A stretch of DNA of 64,000 nucleotides from Paulinella micropora (Eukaryota > Cercozoa > Imbricatea > Euglyphida). The notes under the pieces were generated by a model. The model was not told where the DNA came from, did no database searches, and saw only the letters and a list, made by a program, of their open reading frames with translations. Positions 10,153 through 39,354 of this stretch are shown in pieces. The DNA lies in assembly GCA_009731375.1 (NCBI GenBank), contig BJOX01000250.1, positions 168,756 through 232,755 on the forward strand, written 5' to 3'. The position numbers and the translations under genes were made by a program. The first letter of the stretch is position 1, and the number at the start of each line of letters is the position of its first letter.

Positions 10153-10262
10153 ATACATATATATATATATATATTTCTATAAGAAAGGGTATAGTATAAC
10201 ATATGTATAAAGATAGGTGTGTATGTCATGCGATTGATCGGAGAGAGAGAGAGAGAGAGAGT

Positions 10263-10321
<59 letters not shown>

Positions 10322-10421
10322 TGAATAGAATAAGGGAGAGAAAGAGAAAGGGAGGAATAGATAGAAAAGAATGGTTATGATTCAGAAGTATATTCAGAAT
10401 ATAGGAGAGAGAGAGACAGAG

Positions 10422-10466
<45 letters not shown>

Positions 10467-10531
10467 GAGAGAAAGAGGAAGAGAAAGAAAGAGAGATCGA
10501 GAGAAAGAGGAAGAGAAAGACAGAGAGAGAG

Positions 10532-10570
<39 letters not shown>

Positions 10571-10641
10571 TATGAGAGAGATGAGAGAGAGAGAGAAAGA
10601 GGAAGAGGAAGAGGAAGAGAGAGAGAGAGAGAAAGAGGAAG

Positions 10642-10686
<45 letters not shown>

Positions 10687-10828
10687 TCGAGAGACAGAGG
10701 AAGAAAAAGAAAGAAAGAAAGGGAGAGAGAGAGAGATCGGGAGAGAGAGAGATCGAGATCGAGAGAACGAGGAAGAAAAAGAAAGAAAGAGAGAGGTAGA
10801 GAGAGAGAGAGAGAGAGAGCGGAAGAGA

Positions 10829-10885
<57 letters not shown>

Positions 10886-10892
10886 GAGAGAC

Positions 10893-10930
<38 letters not shown>

Positions 10931-11129
10931 TATATGTGTTTTTGATAGTATATATAGAGTATATGTTTTTAATAATATGTATGATGAATACAGGGTAGAA
11001 TATGTAACACCAGCAAGATAAGACAGGAGTACTTTGTCTCCATATCACCTTTTTCTGGTATAAGGGGTGCGTATGGGGAGAGAGAGAGAGAGAGAGAGGG
11101 AGGGAGGGAGGGAGAGAGAAAGAGAGAGA

Positions 11130-11181
<52 letters not shown>

Positions 11182-11424
11182 GATAGAGAGAAAGAGGAAG
11201 AGAAAGAGAGAAAGAGAGAGAGAGAGAAGAAGAAGAAGAAGAAGAAGAAGAAGAAGAAGAAGAAGAAGAAGAAGAAGAAGAAGAAGAAGAAGAAGAAGAA
11301 GAAGAAGAAGAAGAAGAAGAAGAAGAAGAAGAAGAAGAAGAAGAAGAAGAAGAAGAAGACAAAGAAACATACATGCATACCTTTATATATTGGTAGATCA
11401 GGCAGTGGTAGAGATTGTGCGCAC
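9590..11424. repeat. microsatellite block: (TG)n, (GAGT)n, (TA)n, (GA)n, (AGA)n
   Basis: In order: (TG)n 9592-9640, (GAGT)n 9641-9762, a unique strip 9763-9975, (TA)n 9976-10180, (GA)n and variants 10240-10935, a unique strip 10936-11070, (GA)n to 11225 and (AGA)n 11226-11361. The long open frames here are translations of these arrays. The strip 10985-11060 has splice-like edges on the minus strand but no recognisable product. Confidence 0.9.
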
Positions 11425-11532
11425 CTGCTGCTGGTCGCGCGCTAGCAGGCGCGCGCCGCACGCGAACTGGCACGTGACGGGCCGGCAGGGGCAGCTGGCT
11501 TGATGCGCACGCAGGTCCTTGCGCAACACGGA
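11425..11532 (-). CDS. TRAF-type zinc-finger exon (orphan exon)
   Basis: A 108-base island of 36 codons, phase 0 at both ends. A TTGTTCGCAG acceptor precedes it and a GTGCGC donor follows. The peptide has the TRAF-type finger pattern: 'LRAHQASCPCRPVTCQF' then 'CGARLLARDQ', i.e. H-x3-C-P-x-R-x-V-x-C-x2-x-C-G. Such fingers bind protein partners in TRAF and SIAH-like ubiquitin ligases and related adaptors. GC-rich, like the other host exons. I could not find neighbouring exons: flanking DNA is (GAA)n and (AGA)n. The gene's direction is minus, so it converges on nothing visible to the left. Confidence 0.6.
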
Positions 11533-11602
11533 CTGCGAACAAAAGGAAAGGAAAAGAGCAGGGTTAGGCGGAAAAAGGAGGAGGTAGGAGGAGGNNNNNN
11601 NN

Positions 11603-12131
11603 NNGAAGAAAAAGAAGAAGAAGAAGAAGAAGAAGAAGAAGAAGAAGAAGAAAAAGAAGAAAAAGAAGAAAAAGAAGAAGAAGAAGAATGAATGAATGAA
11701 TGAATGAATGAAGAAGAAGAAGAAGAAGAAGAAGAAGAAGAAGAAGAAGAAAGAAGGAAGGAAGAAGACAGACGACAGAAGAAAGAAAGAAAGAAGAAAG
11801 AAAGAAAGAAAGAAAGAAGAAAGAAAGAAAGAAAGAAAGAAAGAAGAAAGAAGAAAGCAAGAAAGCAAGCAAGAAAACAAGAAAGCGAGAAAGCAAGAAA
11901 GCAAGAAAGCAAGAAGCAAGAAGAAAGAAGAAAGAAGAAAAAGAAGAACAGCAGCAGCAGCAGCAACAACAACAACAACCACGACCACAACGACAACAAC
12001 GAGAACAACCATAAAAACAACAACAACAACAACAGGCAAGGCAACGTGATTTTGAATTGGTATATTAGGCAGCCACGCTTCCAACCCGTTATTAAATATC
12101 ATGGATAGAATGGACAACAGCAACAACAACA

Positions 12132-12172
<41 letters not shown>

Positions 12173-12235
12173 GCAGCAGCAGCAACAGCAATAGCGCAGC
12201 AGCAACACAACAACAACAACAACAACAACAACAAC

Positions 12236-12274
<39 letters not shown>

Positions 12275-12386
12275 TACACCCACCCACCCACCCCCACTCA
12301 CTCACTCACTCATTTACACAAGTTATTTACTCACTCACTCACTCACACAGCACAGTCATTCATGCGCACACAGATCACACATATGC

Positions 12387-12453
<67 letters not shown>

Positions 12454-12455
12454 CT
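11603..12455. repeat. microsatellites (GAA)n, (GAAA)n, (CAA)n, (CACT)n, (CT)n
   Basis: Continuous simple repeats with interruptions: GAA-type 11603-11945, CAA-type 11948-12275, CACT-type 12285-12345, CT-type 12388-12454. The last supplies the polypyrimidine tract for the first ankyrin-gene exon. Confidence 0.95.
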
Positions 12456-12457
12456 AG

Positions 12458-16318
<3,861 letters not shown>

Positions 16319-16420
16319 TTATTCTTCTTCTTCGTTCTTCTTCTTCTTCTTCTTCTTCTTCTTCTTCTTCTTCTTCTTCTTCTTCTTCTTCTTCTTCTTC
16401 TTCTTCTTCTACTACTACTA

Positions 16421-16481
<61 letters not shown>

Positions 16482-19448
16482 GCTTCTTCTGCTTCTTCTG
16501 CTTCTTCTACTTCTTCTGCTTCTTCTGCTTCTGCTTCTTCTTCTGCTTCTTCTTCTGCTTCTTCTTCTTCTTCTTCTTCTTCTTCTTCCTTCTTCCTTAT
16601 TCATCAGCATCTTCTTCTTCATCATCATCTTCTTCTTCTTCTTCTTCTTCTTCTTCTTCTTCTTCTTCTTCTTCTTCTTCTTCCTCCTCCTCCTCCTCCT
16701 CCTCCTCTTCCTCCTCCTCCTCCTCTTCTCTTCTTCTTCTTCTTCTTCTTCTTCTTCTTCTTCTTCTTCTTCTTCTTCTTCTTCTTCTTCTTCTTCTTCT
16801 TCTTTAAAGTTAGTACTCAACACAAAGCCAGAGTATTACGTATTCGCCGAGAGTTATCGGGCTAACTGTGCCATGCAATCTGTTCAAATTTCTCCACGTC
16901 GATATTTCTGCAATTTTCTCTGATTTAGTCGTAGTGCAGCTCTGTATTACTTATCGTCACGTATATTGTATTTGAATAATAAGAACAGTCTTGAGAAGCT
17001 AAGTCATGCATCTAGTCTGCCATACATACATACATACATACATACATACATACATACATGCATACATACAAAAACATACAAAAAGCATACATAGATGCAT
17101 GCTACATACATACATGCATACATACATACATAATATATGCATGTGAATGGAATTCATTTATGCAACCAACCAGCCATACACATATACATATATACATACA
17201 TACATACATACACGCACACACACACACACATACATACATACACACACATGCACACATACATACATACATTCATACATACATACATATATACATACATACA
17301 TGCATACATACATATGTACATACACACACTATATATATATATATGTATATACATACATACATACATACATACATACATACATACATACATGCATGCATGC
17401 ATGCATGCATGCATGCATACATACATACATACATACATACATGCATGCATGCATACATACATACATGCATGCATGCATACATACATACATACATACATGC
17501 ATACATACATACATACATACGTACGTACGTACGTACACGTACGTTACGTACGTACGTACACGTACGTTACGTACGTACGTACATACATCGGTTATATATT
17601 TACGTCATACATATAGCATAAATCATATTCTTTTTCAAGAATTAAATTTTTTCCTGTCTGGATTCATTTTCGCTTCACCTTTTTTCAGCACAACATATTC
17701 TGGACATAGTCAGCTACTAACACAGTCAGACGCACGCTGTGATTTCTTTTGGACGAATATAAATTTAAAAATGTATTAAGTACTTGTATGATAATAATTT
17801 TCGGCACGCAAAGCATTATCTGAAAAACGTTGTCTGTGAGCCAGGATTTCCATCTCTGATGACTAAATTTGTTGATTTTTGTTAGACTATTATTATTAAT
17901 ATAATAATCTAGCTAGACTACTCACGATGCGCACTATCTTGCAGTACTAAGCTTTAATAGAAACAGCGACAGGAAGAGACAGCCTCAGCGAGTAACATGA
18001 CTAGCCGGATCTGAGTCATGGCCCAAAAGTATCTGTTACATGATACTGCCTGTCCGCTAACTATTAATTAAGATTAGAGATTAGTCTTAGGAAGCTAATT
18101 AGGTGATGTGATTAATACAACCTGTATGTACGTTAATTAGTATTGATAGTTCATAGTATAGAAAAACTGATAATTACTTGTCTGGGTGGCATTAGTTGGT
18201 GGCACCAATGCCACTGCAATATGTAGTGTGGGGATGTTTTTTTTTTTTTTCCTTTTTGTTTTGGAGACCAGTAACTTAACCGGGACTGTTTTGTTCGTTT
18301 GGCGGGGCAGGCTTCTGTCTGTAGTGCGTGAATTATCTAAGTTAAGGGCGTTTGGAGCTGGTTATCTAGTCAACTGGTGACGCCTGGGAAACGTTAAACC
18401 TGCTTCTAATACCCTCAATACTGTTCAACTTCTCAAGGGTTGTGAACATTGTACGAGTAGAATTACAACAACATCACCAACGTGATCCAGAGGAAAGGCT
18501 TCCACTGTCTGTATCAGTCTAGCGCGGTAGGGTGGCGGAGGGACCGCCCGGAATGCGATGTGACCGCGAAAATCAAATAGACTTATTTGAAAAAAAGCTC
18601 AAAAAGAAGTAATAATATTTTGGGACATTATTTTCTCGTATAAAACCATAGCTTGAGCGATGGTGTGAGTGCGAATGTGACTGGTTATAGGTCCGCATAA
18701 TAGCGCGCTATAACCGGTATGAACCAAAGCTCACCGGCGTCTGGCCCATGATAAAAGATAGTTTTATTGTGTGTTTTTTTTTTCAATATTAATTATAATT
18801 AAATGATTTTTAAGTGTTTTCTGATAATATTTTTATGATTTAAACTTCGCGTGCAAACGTTGAAATCTCTACGACCGGTCGGGGGGGGGGGACATAATTA
18901 TTTATTATTGAGTCATCATACATTCATACATACATACATTACATACATACATACATGCATACATACATACATACATACATACATACATACATACATACAT
19001 ACATACATACATACATACATACATACATACATAACATACATACAGACCTACCTACCTACGTACCTACCTACCTACCTACATACATACATACAATATTAAT
19101 GTCATACATACCTACCTACCTACCTACATACCTACCTACCTACCTACAAGCATACATCCATACATTATCTGCAAACATACATACATACATACATACATAC
19201 ATACATACATACATACATACATACATACATACATACATAACATACATAACATACGTACATACATAGTAACATACATACATAGTAACATACATACATACAT
19301 ACATACATACATACATACATGCATACATATGCATACATACATGCATAACATACATACATACATACATACATACATATGTATGCATGTATGTATGTATGTA
19401 TGTATGTATGTATGCATGTATGTATGTATGTATGTATGAATGTATGTA

Positions 19449-19508
<60 letters not shown>

Positions 19509-19585
19509 CGTCGTCGTCGTTGTTGTTGTTGTTGTTGTTGTCCTTGTTGTTGTCGTCGTCGTCGTCTTTGTTGTTGTTGTTTTGG

Positions 19586-19616
<31 letters not shown>

Positions 19617-19631
19617 ACATGTTGTAGTACA

Positions 19632-19668
<37 letters not shown>

Positions 19669-19905
19669 ATTGTCGTCGTCGCAAGACACACACCTCTATA
19701 AGCTGCTGTGAGCTCGGCCACTCTTTTTTTCCTTTCTCTCCTTGCTCTTGGCTTCGCCTTGCTACCCTTCCTGGCCCTCGGTCCTTGGCTGATAATGTAC
19801 TCGCTGTATTGTGTTATGTACCTCTGCATCTTTATCTTCCTACCCTCTCCGATGTAAACCTGCTTCAACTGTGCTGATGCTGGGTTCTGGATGGGTTGTG
19901 TCTTG
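16319..19905. repeat. microsatellite-rich intergenic DNA with one unique segment
   Basis: (CTT)n/(CTA)n 16320-16804; (CATA)n with (ACGT)-rich end 17020-17590; unique AT-rich sequence 17600-18910 in which I see no exon, only a GGTTATAG/CTATAACC hairpin at 18690-18725; (CATA)n 18915-19376 turning into (TATG)n 19377-19450; (TTG)n 19450-19680; then unique DNA. Confidence 0.85.
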
Positions 19906-21597
<1,692 letters not shown>

Positions 21598-21652
21598 CTA
21601 AAAACTAGCAGCCACACAGCAGGAACTACGTCAGCAGCCGCGGGGGGTGCGG

Positions 21653-21772
21653 GGGGGGGGGGGGCGCAGGAGAAAGTCAACGCGTGGGTACACACCTTTG
21701 CTGATTTCAATAGTAAGTATTCACATGTGNNNNNNNNNNNNNNNNNNCCCCCCCCCCCCCCCCCCCCCCCCC
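21653..21772. repeat. poly-G / poly-C with gap
   Basis: G run, unique strip, 17-N block (21730-21746), C run: an assembly weak point. Confidence 0.9.
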
Positions 21773-21866
21773 GCGCCGGCCGGCCGAAACCAATCATGTG
21801 CATACATACATAAGGATTCATTGACTTGTCCACGCGTTCATGCATGTCAGTTCATTACCTAGTAAC

Positions 21867-24800
21867 TCACAATCGCCACTTCTGATCCGCGTTATCCTCA
21901 TCCTCTTCGTGCTCTTCTTCGGGTCGCCGTAGCCGCACTCCTCGCACCCTCGCCAATCGGGGTGGCTGGATGGAGTTGGCGCAGTCGCACCAAGGGCAAG
22001 TGTACTTTTCTTCTGCTTCCTCAGGCAGCCAGGCTTCCTGATCTTGCCCCTCTTCATCTGCGCCAACATAGGACACACCTGCGGCCGCTGCACGAACAGG
22101 TCTGGACGATGAGGAGGAGGGAGATTCTGAGGAAGATGAAGAGGAAGAAGAAGAAGAAGAATAGGAGGAGGATGAGAAGGAGGAGGATGATGAAGGGGAG
22201 GGGGAGGAGGATGATGAGGAGCGCCCCTTCGCATCCTCAACTGCAGGCCTGTTCTCTTCGAGCCGCTTCCTGAGCACAGCCAGGTTGCCTGAAACTGATA
22301 AGACCAGCTCTCGCAGCTTCTCCTTGCACTGCGCAGTATTAAGGCTGCAGAAGCGCGCGGCTGGAAGGTCGCTATTATCTTGCGCTGTATCCTTGGGAAT
22401 GTTCTCCTTGAGCCTCTTCCTGAGCTCAGCAAGGTTGCCTCCAACAGGCAATCCCATGGCTCGCAGCTTTTCCTTGCACTGCTCCTTGGAGATGTCAGCA
22501 AATTGCATGTCTCCGTCGGGCTCCGCATCCGCAGGTATGTTCTCCTCGAGCCGCTTCCTGAGCTCGGCGACCAGTCCGTCGCTAGGTAAGCCCATATCTT
22601 GCAGCATTTTCCGCAGCTCCGCTGCCTTGAACGTGTCAAATCTCCCATTCCTTGACTTTTTGCTCTTTGAGCGGGATGCAGCCTCCTTTCGAAAGAAGAT
22701 GATCTTCTCGTCCCTGCTCAGCCCAGTCGTAGCTCCCGATCGGACGTGGACATCTACCTGCTGGCCTGCACTGCCATGCACAGTTGGGCATCTTTCTCCG
22801 TTGGGATGTCCAGGATGGGGCTGCTTGACACGCTGGGTGCACTTCTCGCACCGGGAGCTTTTCAGAGTCCTGCCGGAGGTCGATGACGATGCGATCTGCG
22901 TCGTTGACAGCGCTTGCATGTGCTGCGTACATGACGCAGGACATAAACACTTTGCCTTCTTCCTTCTCAGGCGCAGGGCGGGAATACTTGAAGGATCGAA
23001 GCTCCCGTAAGCACCAGAAGCAATCTTGCGTGGATGCACTGGGTTTGCCTTGATCCACGCCTCGATGACGTCGGCATCATGCACGTAGTACCGGTTGTGC
23101 TCGTAACCTGCGGCCTCCATAGCCTCCAGCCAGTCTTCTATAAGCGCAAATCCACACCCTTGCTCGACCTGAGCCTTCACAAAGATTTGTGTGAACTTCC
23201 GTTTGCTTCCTTCACACTGATTCCACGCGTGGTTGGCGCAGAGACAGTACGTCTCCATGTCGATACCATACTTTTCACGATAGCAGTATTCAGCATACAA
23301 GAACTCGTAGTTTTGAAAATCCCCACCACCGTCACCGGTACGGACGCCAGGGCCAGGAAGGGATGAAATCTCACCGCTGCCTCCGTCAGCCTCACTGCGG
23401 CAGTGATAGTCCCAAACGTAACGAGTCGTTGTACCGATATGCGCCGTCCTCATCACGTTATGAATGTACTCGTACTATGCCAGTCCGCGCGTCGAGTAAC
23501 CAACGTAAACAGCAAGTTGTTCATCTTGCATCCGTTCTCTGAGTACCACGAGATGTAGTCCTGGTAGATGACCCACTGGCCCGACCCAGCCTCCAATGCA
23601 TCGATGCGCGCCTGGATGTAGCTACACACCACCAAACACACAACAAGTGCAGTCACGATATGTTATGTACGTCACTAGGCCTCGACAGAGACTTCAAAAC
23701 TTTTTGTCTCTCATACCAGCAGATGACCTGAGTGAGTTTACAGAGATCATCTGCTGGGGTTGCTATCATTAGAGGATATGAGCCTTGTGATCTTGGGTGT
23801 TAAGTCTGCTTCAGTCAAACAAGAACAACAAGCACTAAAATCATAATTGATTACATCCGCTGAACTTGGTAGCAGTCATCGTGCTTTTCGACTCACAGAC
23901 AACGAACTTTGAGCTTCTGGATAAGCTGGAGGTTGCGGTTGTTGACTTTGGCCTCCTCTCTTGCAAGTTCATCCTTCCACCGATCCTAATTGGCATGCCA
24001 ATGATACGGAACTGTCTTTGTGATGCAACGGAACGAAATTTTGGAATCGCTCAACATCTTGTTGAGAGTGGGCCGGGTAGGTGGCTTATAAAAGTGATGA
24101 CAAGCGGTACCGCAGCTGCCTTTACAAATGTGTGCTTCCGCGCTCTTCACTACCCACTTCCCAGCCTTCATGTCCGCTACCAGGCGCTCAACTGAACCAG
24201 CGCCTGATACCATCTGGGCGTAAATGTTGGTGAAGAATGTGGTCTTATAGTGCTCATAGAAACTGTCTAAATTGCCGTACCAATACAGCGTATCGCGACC
24301 AGATTTTGCCCCCATGCCTTCCAGGATTACTTTCCCTGTTATGCGGCGCTCCCTGTCGGTGATGTAATCACGGGATTCATGATCCATCCGCACTTGGCTG
24401 AAAATGTCAACGCGAGCTTCATTGTCACCTGCTTTCCTTTCCTCGTCTAGTCTTTTAGCGATTTGTTCGGCTCTGCGACCGTACCTCTTGCTAAGATTGT
24501 CAAACCAAGCATGGAAATACTTTTTGGTCATCTTGCCTCGCAGCTTAGCGACTATTGCCTGCTTATGGGTAGACTTTGGGGTACCTCTGCAATCAGCTGC
24601 GTCACTGCTTGAGCAACTTCAACTTAAGTCGTGTTGTTTTGCAGCATAGCAGCAGTCTTGCTAAACCGGTCTCTGCCATGCTTGGAAAGAAGCATTTCCT
24701 GCAGTTCCTCATCAGTGCAAACGCTAGCCACTGCCTCAACAATGCGCTTTCTCTGTTGATATTTCCTGCTTTTCCTCAGCCGCTTAGCATGTTGAGTGCT

Positions 24801-25103
24801 AATAGAAGACTCGTCTATATGAGCCCGCGAATGGCTGCTGCTTACTCGCTTTTTGTTCGTACTTATACGCGCAGCCGATGATGCATGCGCACGTGCACAG
24901 GGGTCCTCAGAGGAGTCCTCGCAGGTCCTGGAGTCCTCATAGTTCATATGTCTATCACCATCTGTGGCTGTGGCTGCGGACGAGGAGCCGGAAGACGCAG
25001 ACTCCGATTCACTGTCTGGATCCGGTGCAGTTACTTTCTGTCCTAGTGTCAATGCGGCATTGCTCTGCACTATTTTCAATGAGAGACGGGACAAAAGAGA
25101 CAT
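21867..25103 (-). CDS. nuclear protein with three tandem SAP motifs, five exons
   Basis: Exons: 24667-25103 (ATG at 25103), 24154-24586, 23897-23985, 23573-23621, 21867-23474; phases join to 871 residues. Donors are GTTTAG, GTAGTG, GTGAGT and GTCATC, so not all are strong. Acceptors are TTGCAG, AATTAG, GTGTAG and GCATAG. The stretches treated as introns 2 and 4 also look protein-like up to a TAG that is the acceptor itself, so retained versions are possible. The last exon has three SAP helix-turn-helix motifs, each 'L..MGLP..G..AELRKRLEEN'-like, a family that binds AT-rich DNA. Then come a serine/glutamate-rich linker, a CPWC..C cysteine cluster and an acidic tail. The N-terminus is Ser/acidic and then basic ('KRLRKSRKYQQRKR'), nuclear-localisation-like. 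Exon 2 has a 'CKGSCGTACHH' cluster next to its end. Function beyond DNA binding unknown; a domesticated or active transposase is possible. Confidence 0.6.
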
Positions 25104-25969
<866 letters not shown>

Positions 25970-26262
25970 TATGCAAAACTATACAATTTTGAATAACCAC
26001 ATAATTTCCTGAAAAATACACAATTTCAGAAAAACTACACAATTTTCGAAAAGCTATGTAAATTTTCGAAAAACTACATAATTTAAAAAAAAACTACAGA
26101 ACTTTCGAAAAACTTTATTTTTTTTTAACTTTGTAATTTTCGAAGAACTAAATCACTACAACTCTCAAAAACTACATAATTTTTTTAAAAACTACACAAT
26201 TTCCGAAAAACTTCATAATTTTCGAAAAAGTATACCATTTCCGAAAACCTGCAAAATTTAAA
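25970..26262 (+). repeat. degenerate ~20-bp minisatellite
   Basis: About 14 diverged copies of a unit close to AAAACTACACAATTTTCGAA, with variable length and many substitutions. Confidence 0.75.
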
Positions 26263-26502
26263 ATATTCTTTATTAATAACTTGAATGTCGACGGTTGAAT
26301 GTAATTTATTACTAAGATTCGCTCGCATACAAAACTATATTTTCTGAACGAGTGTTTATAAGTGTCATACTACCACTATAATTTATCGATGTATCAAAAT
26401 AATGAATACTACTGCTTCAACATATCTTATTTTTCTAATGTAAACTTGAGACATTGTTTCTTTGAACCAGTATTCTTCTTTGTGAGGAAAAAATTTATAA
26501 TT

Positions 26503-27092
<590 letters not shown>

Positions 27093-27288
27093 GGACACCG
27101 TGATAGCCCAGTGGTCAAGTTCTACCATCTGGGCCCTGTCGCCAGTTCGATTCCCGTCGGTGCCACCAGTATTTTCATTGAACATACCGATCCATCTGGA
27201 CCAGTATTTTCATTGAACATACCGGCCCGTCTGGAAGTGTTGGAACTGCCCTTGCGGGGGTGTCATTAGAGCTTATCGTCAATTCTTC
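27093..27288 (+). mobile_element. tRNA-derived SINE, copy 2 (cut by gap)
   Basis: Plus-strand copy starting GACACCGTGATAGCCCAGTG. It has two internal repeat units and runs into a 189-N gap at 27289. Confidence 0.85.
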
Positions 27289-27477
27289 NNNNNNNNNNNN
27301 NNNNNNNNNNNNNNNNNNNNNNNNNNNNNNNNNNNNNNNNNNNNNNNNNNNNNNNNNNNNNNNNNNNNNNNNNNNNNNNNNNNNNNNNNNNNNNNNNNNN
27401 NNNNNNNNNNNNNNNNNNNNNNNNNNNNNNNNNNNNNNNNNNNNNNNNNNNNNNNNNNNNNNNNNNNNNNNNNNNNN
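27289..27477. other. assembly gap (N)
   Basis: Bounded on both sides by SINE 3'-body sequence, so it hides the head of a second tandem SINE copy. Confidence 0.95.
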
Positions 27478-27612
27478 TCCGTCTGGAAGTGTTGGAACTG
27501 CCCGTGCGGGGGTGTCATTAGAGCCTATCGTCAATTCTTCGTACTCCCCTCACGGGTGAGACGATGGAGGCGCATGTGCAGATTTGCATCAGCCATTGAC
27601 AGAGAAGCACTA
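27478..27612 (+). mobile_element. tRNA-derived SINE, copy 3 (3' part)
   Basis: 3' body of a second copy in the same orientation as copy 2, ending at (ATT)n. Confidence 0.8.
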
Positions 27613-27968
27613 TTATTATTATATAAATTATCATTAATATTTTTAACAATAGATGTGCATTATTTTTCTATTTTATTCTAAGTTGCAAAAAACAAAAGTG
27701 TTTATACCATTATTGCTTTTTCTTTTCTTTTTTTTTTCATGCACGTAGCAGCTAACATCTCGGTAAATCTTCGTTCCAATTATAGAACAATTTCTATAGT
27801 TTCTCAAACATTATGATTATTGATAATATTCGCAAAAAATATGTATACAGACAATTTTCCTCGATGTATATTTTATACTATTACTTATATATATGTACAT
27901 ATATATATAAATAATAAGTAATTATATGTATTATACATGCATATACATGCATGCATACATGCATTTAT

Positions 27969-28005
<37 letters not shown>

Positions 28006-28944
28006 ATATAATATAATATAATATAATATAATATAATATAATATAATATAATATAATATAATATAATATAATATAATATAATATAATATAATATATAATA
28101 TGATATAATATAATATAATATAATGTAATATAATATAATATAATATAACAGCATTTAAAATAAATATAACTTTTTTTTTTTAATATAATTTTTTTAATGG
28201 CTGGCACAGGATACATCATAATATTTCAGTGTTGGGAAAAAAAACCTATAGCATTATAGTATCAAGATATATATTCAGGAGCTAATGATGTGCATAAGAA
28301 AGATTTTTAGTTTTCCATAATAATTTACATTATAAAACCAGGCAACATATGAAGCATGCGAAACATGCGAATGATAAAAGTAACATTCTCTTCCATTATA
28401 GCAAGTACCATGTTTCATTATTTAAGTCTTTTAGTAGGAAAAAGCACAATCAGCAGTGATTTCACGCGCTTCTGTGGGGGATCATGGCATACTTCATTAT
28501 TTATGAGTTATCTTTTGGTGAGAGATTTTCTTTGATATTTAGGCAAGCCATGCTGAAAACATTCACTGAATAGAAGTCTTGGACTCAAGTCTGTCTATTC
28601 TTAGTAACTAGGAGACTATCGTAAGTGTGACGTATGACATTTCAGTTGTAAAATCATTCATTCCATATTACTTTTCTGGTTAACAGTATGGCTAGGCACT
28701 AGGACGAGTCTAAGCACTCTATTAAAATACTCAGAGCGAAGGAGAAAACGAACAAGGATACCAGAATTGAAAAATAAAAAATGAGTTTGAATGTGGATGA
28801 GTAATAAGAACGTATCCTAGTTTATCAGAACCATTTCCCACTTTCAAAGATTTCAAGGACCTCGCTCTTAGCTCATGCTTGCTGTCCTTGCTGAAACATG
28901 CAACCCCTCTTTTAAGACTCAGGATGCAACAGCTTCTATGAATG

Positions 28945-28984
<40 letters not shown>
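27613..28984. repeat. intergenic: pentanucleotide (TAATA)n and poly-C
   Basis: (TAATA)n array at about 28000-28150; unique AT-rich DNA 28160-28940 with no clear exon; poly-C 28946-28984 beside a 10-N gap. Confidence 0.85.
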
Positions 28985-29004
28985 NNNNNNNNNNACTGTG
29001 TTTT

Positions 29005-37998
<8,994 letters not shown>

Positions 37999-38144
37999 GT
38001 CGCTACAGCACCAGGAAGGAGGATGATATTACAACAACGACAACATCTACGAGTTCTGTTTAACATCATGAAAGAGTGCTTTTCTATTTATTCGACACAG
38101 TAGCGTCATGAGGAAGAACAATAAGAAGGACAACAAACAACACA

Positions 38145-38287
38145 AAGAAGAAGAAGAAGAAGAAGAAGAAGAAGAAGAAGAAGAAGAAGAAGAAGAAGAA
38201 GAGGAAGAGGAAGAGGAAGAGGAAGAGGAAGAAGAAGAAGAAGAAGAAGAAGAAGAAGAAGAAGAAGAAGAAGAAGAAGAGGAAGAG

Positions 38288-38319
<32 letters not shown>

Positions 38320-38494
38320 AGAAGAAGAAGAAGGAGAAGAAGAAGATGGAGGAGACAAAGAACTACAACAAAGAACTACAACAAAAACAACCACAACAAC
38401 ACAACAACAACAACCACAACAACAAAACAACAAAACAACAAAAATAACAACCAACAGCACGGCAACAACAACAGCGACAGCAGCAGTAACAACG

Positions 38495-38526
<32 letters not shown>

Positions 38527-38583
38527 AACAACAACAACAACAACAGCAATAACAATAACAACAACAACAACAACAACAACAAC

Positions 38584-38620
<37 letters not shown>
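38145..38620 (+). repeat. (GAA)n, (CAA)n and (AAT)n arrays
   Basis: (GAA)n 38145-38345, (CAA)n 38361-38582, (AAT)n 38583-38622. Confidence 0.95.
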
Positions 38621-38639
38621 TATTGATATATATTGATCT

Positions 38640-39252
38640 GTCATGGCTGAGCCCGAGGGCCATGCGCCTCCATCCCTCGACCCAACAGGGACTACAGTGA
38701 GTATGTTGGGGAGGGAAGAGTGACTCTAACCATCCTGCACAGAAGGCCCCAAAAGGAAGTCCCTACTACCCGCACAGTGTCGGGTACCTTGCAGGAAATC
38801 AACTACAAATGATTGATCTTCCCCGCGTGAGAGCTCCACGAGACTGGGTAGGTCCCGCATGGAGGTACTCACAGGGGTAGCAGACATTTCATGCGGTCTG
38901 CCAGCGCATGAGGACGTTTTGTGGTAAGTATCTGGGACGCCTCGAAACCCGTCACCACCCCTAGATCGCGGAATGTAAATACCCCTTTGATCCCACGTGG
39001 TGTATGTCTTATAAAAAACAACACAACGACATGGCCTCGGAACCAACGCAACAACATAGCCTCGGAACCCACATCGACATAGCCTCGGAACCCACACAAC
39101 AACAGAGCCTCGGAACCAACACAACTACATAGCCTCGGAACCAACACAACAACATATGCCTCGGAGCCAACACAACGACATAGCCTCGAAACCAGTGGGA
39201 AGAGGCCCAACCACCTCCTCTTCCCGTGGGGTGCCATACTGTGCACCCCTCC
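38640..39252 (+). repeat. interspersed repeat with internal ~24-bp minisatellite
   Basis: Non-coding sequence ending in (AAT)n, with about seven copies of a unit like CCTCGGAACCAACACAACAA at 39030-39190. It contains 'GCCTCGAAACCC', as does repeat family 2, so the two may be related. Confidence 0.6.
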
Positions 39253-39273
39253 ATAATAATAATAATAATAATG

Positions 39274-39338
<65 letters not shown>

Positions 39339-39354
39339 TATAATAATAATAATA

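Noticed and set aside
10071-12305. Very long open frames of Ser/Leu, Glu/Lys/Arg, poly-Phe or poly-Gln type on both strands.
   Set aside because: They are translations of (GA)n, (GAA)n and (CAA)n arrays and lack any unique sequence except the short exons reported. The same holds for the Tyr-Leu-Ser-Ile and Tyr-Ile-His-Thr frames elsewhere.
27093-27170. A functional tRNA gene (similar heads at 21165, 33766, 39620, 40913).
   Set aside because: Acceptor stem has a mismatch, the T stem does not pair well, and every copy continues into the same non-tRNA body; these are SINE heads.
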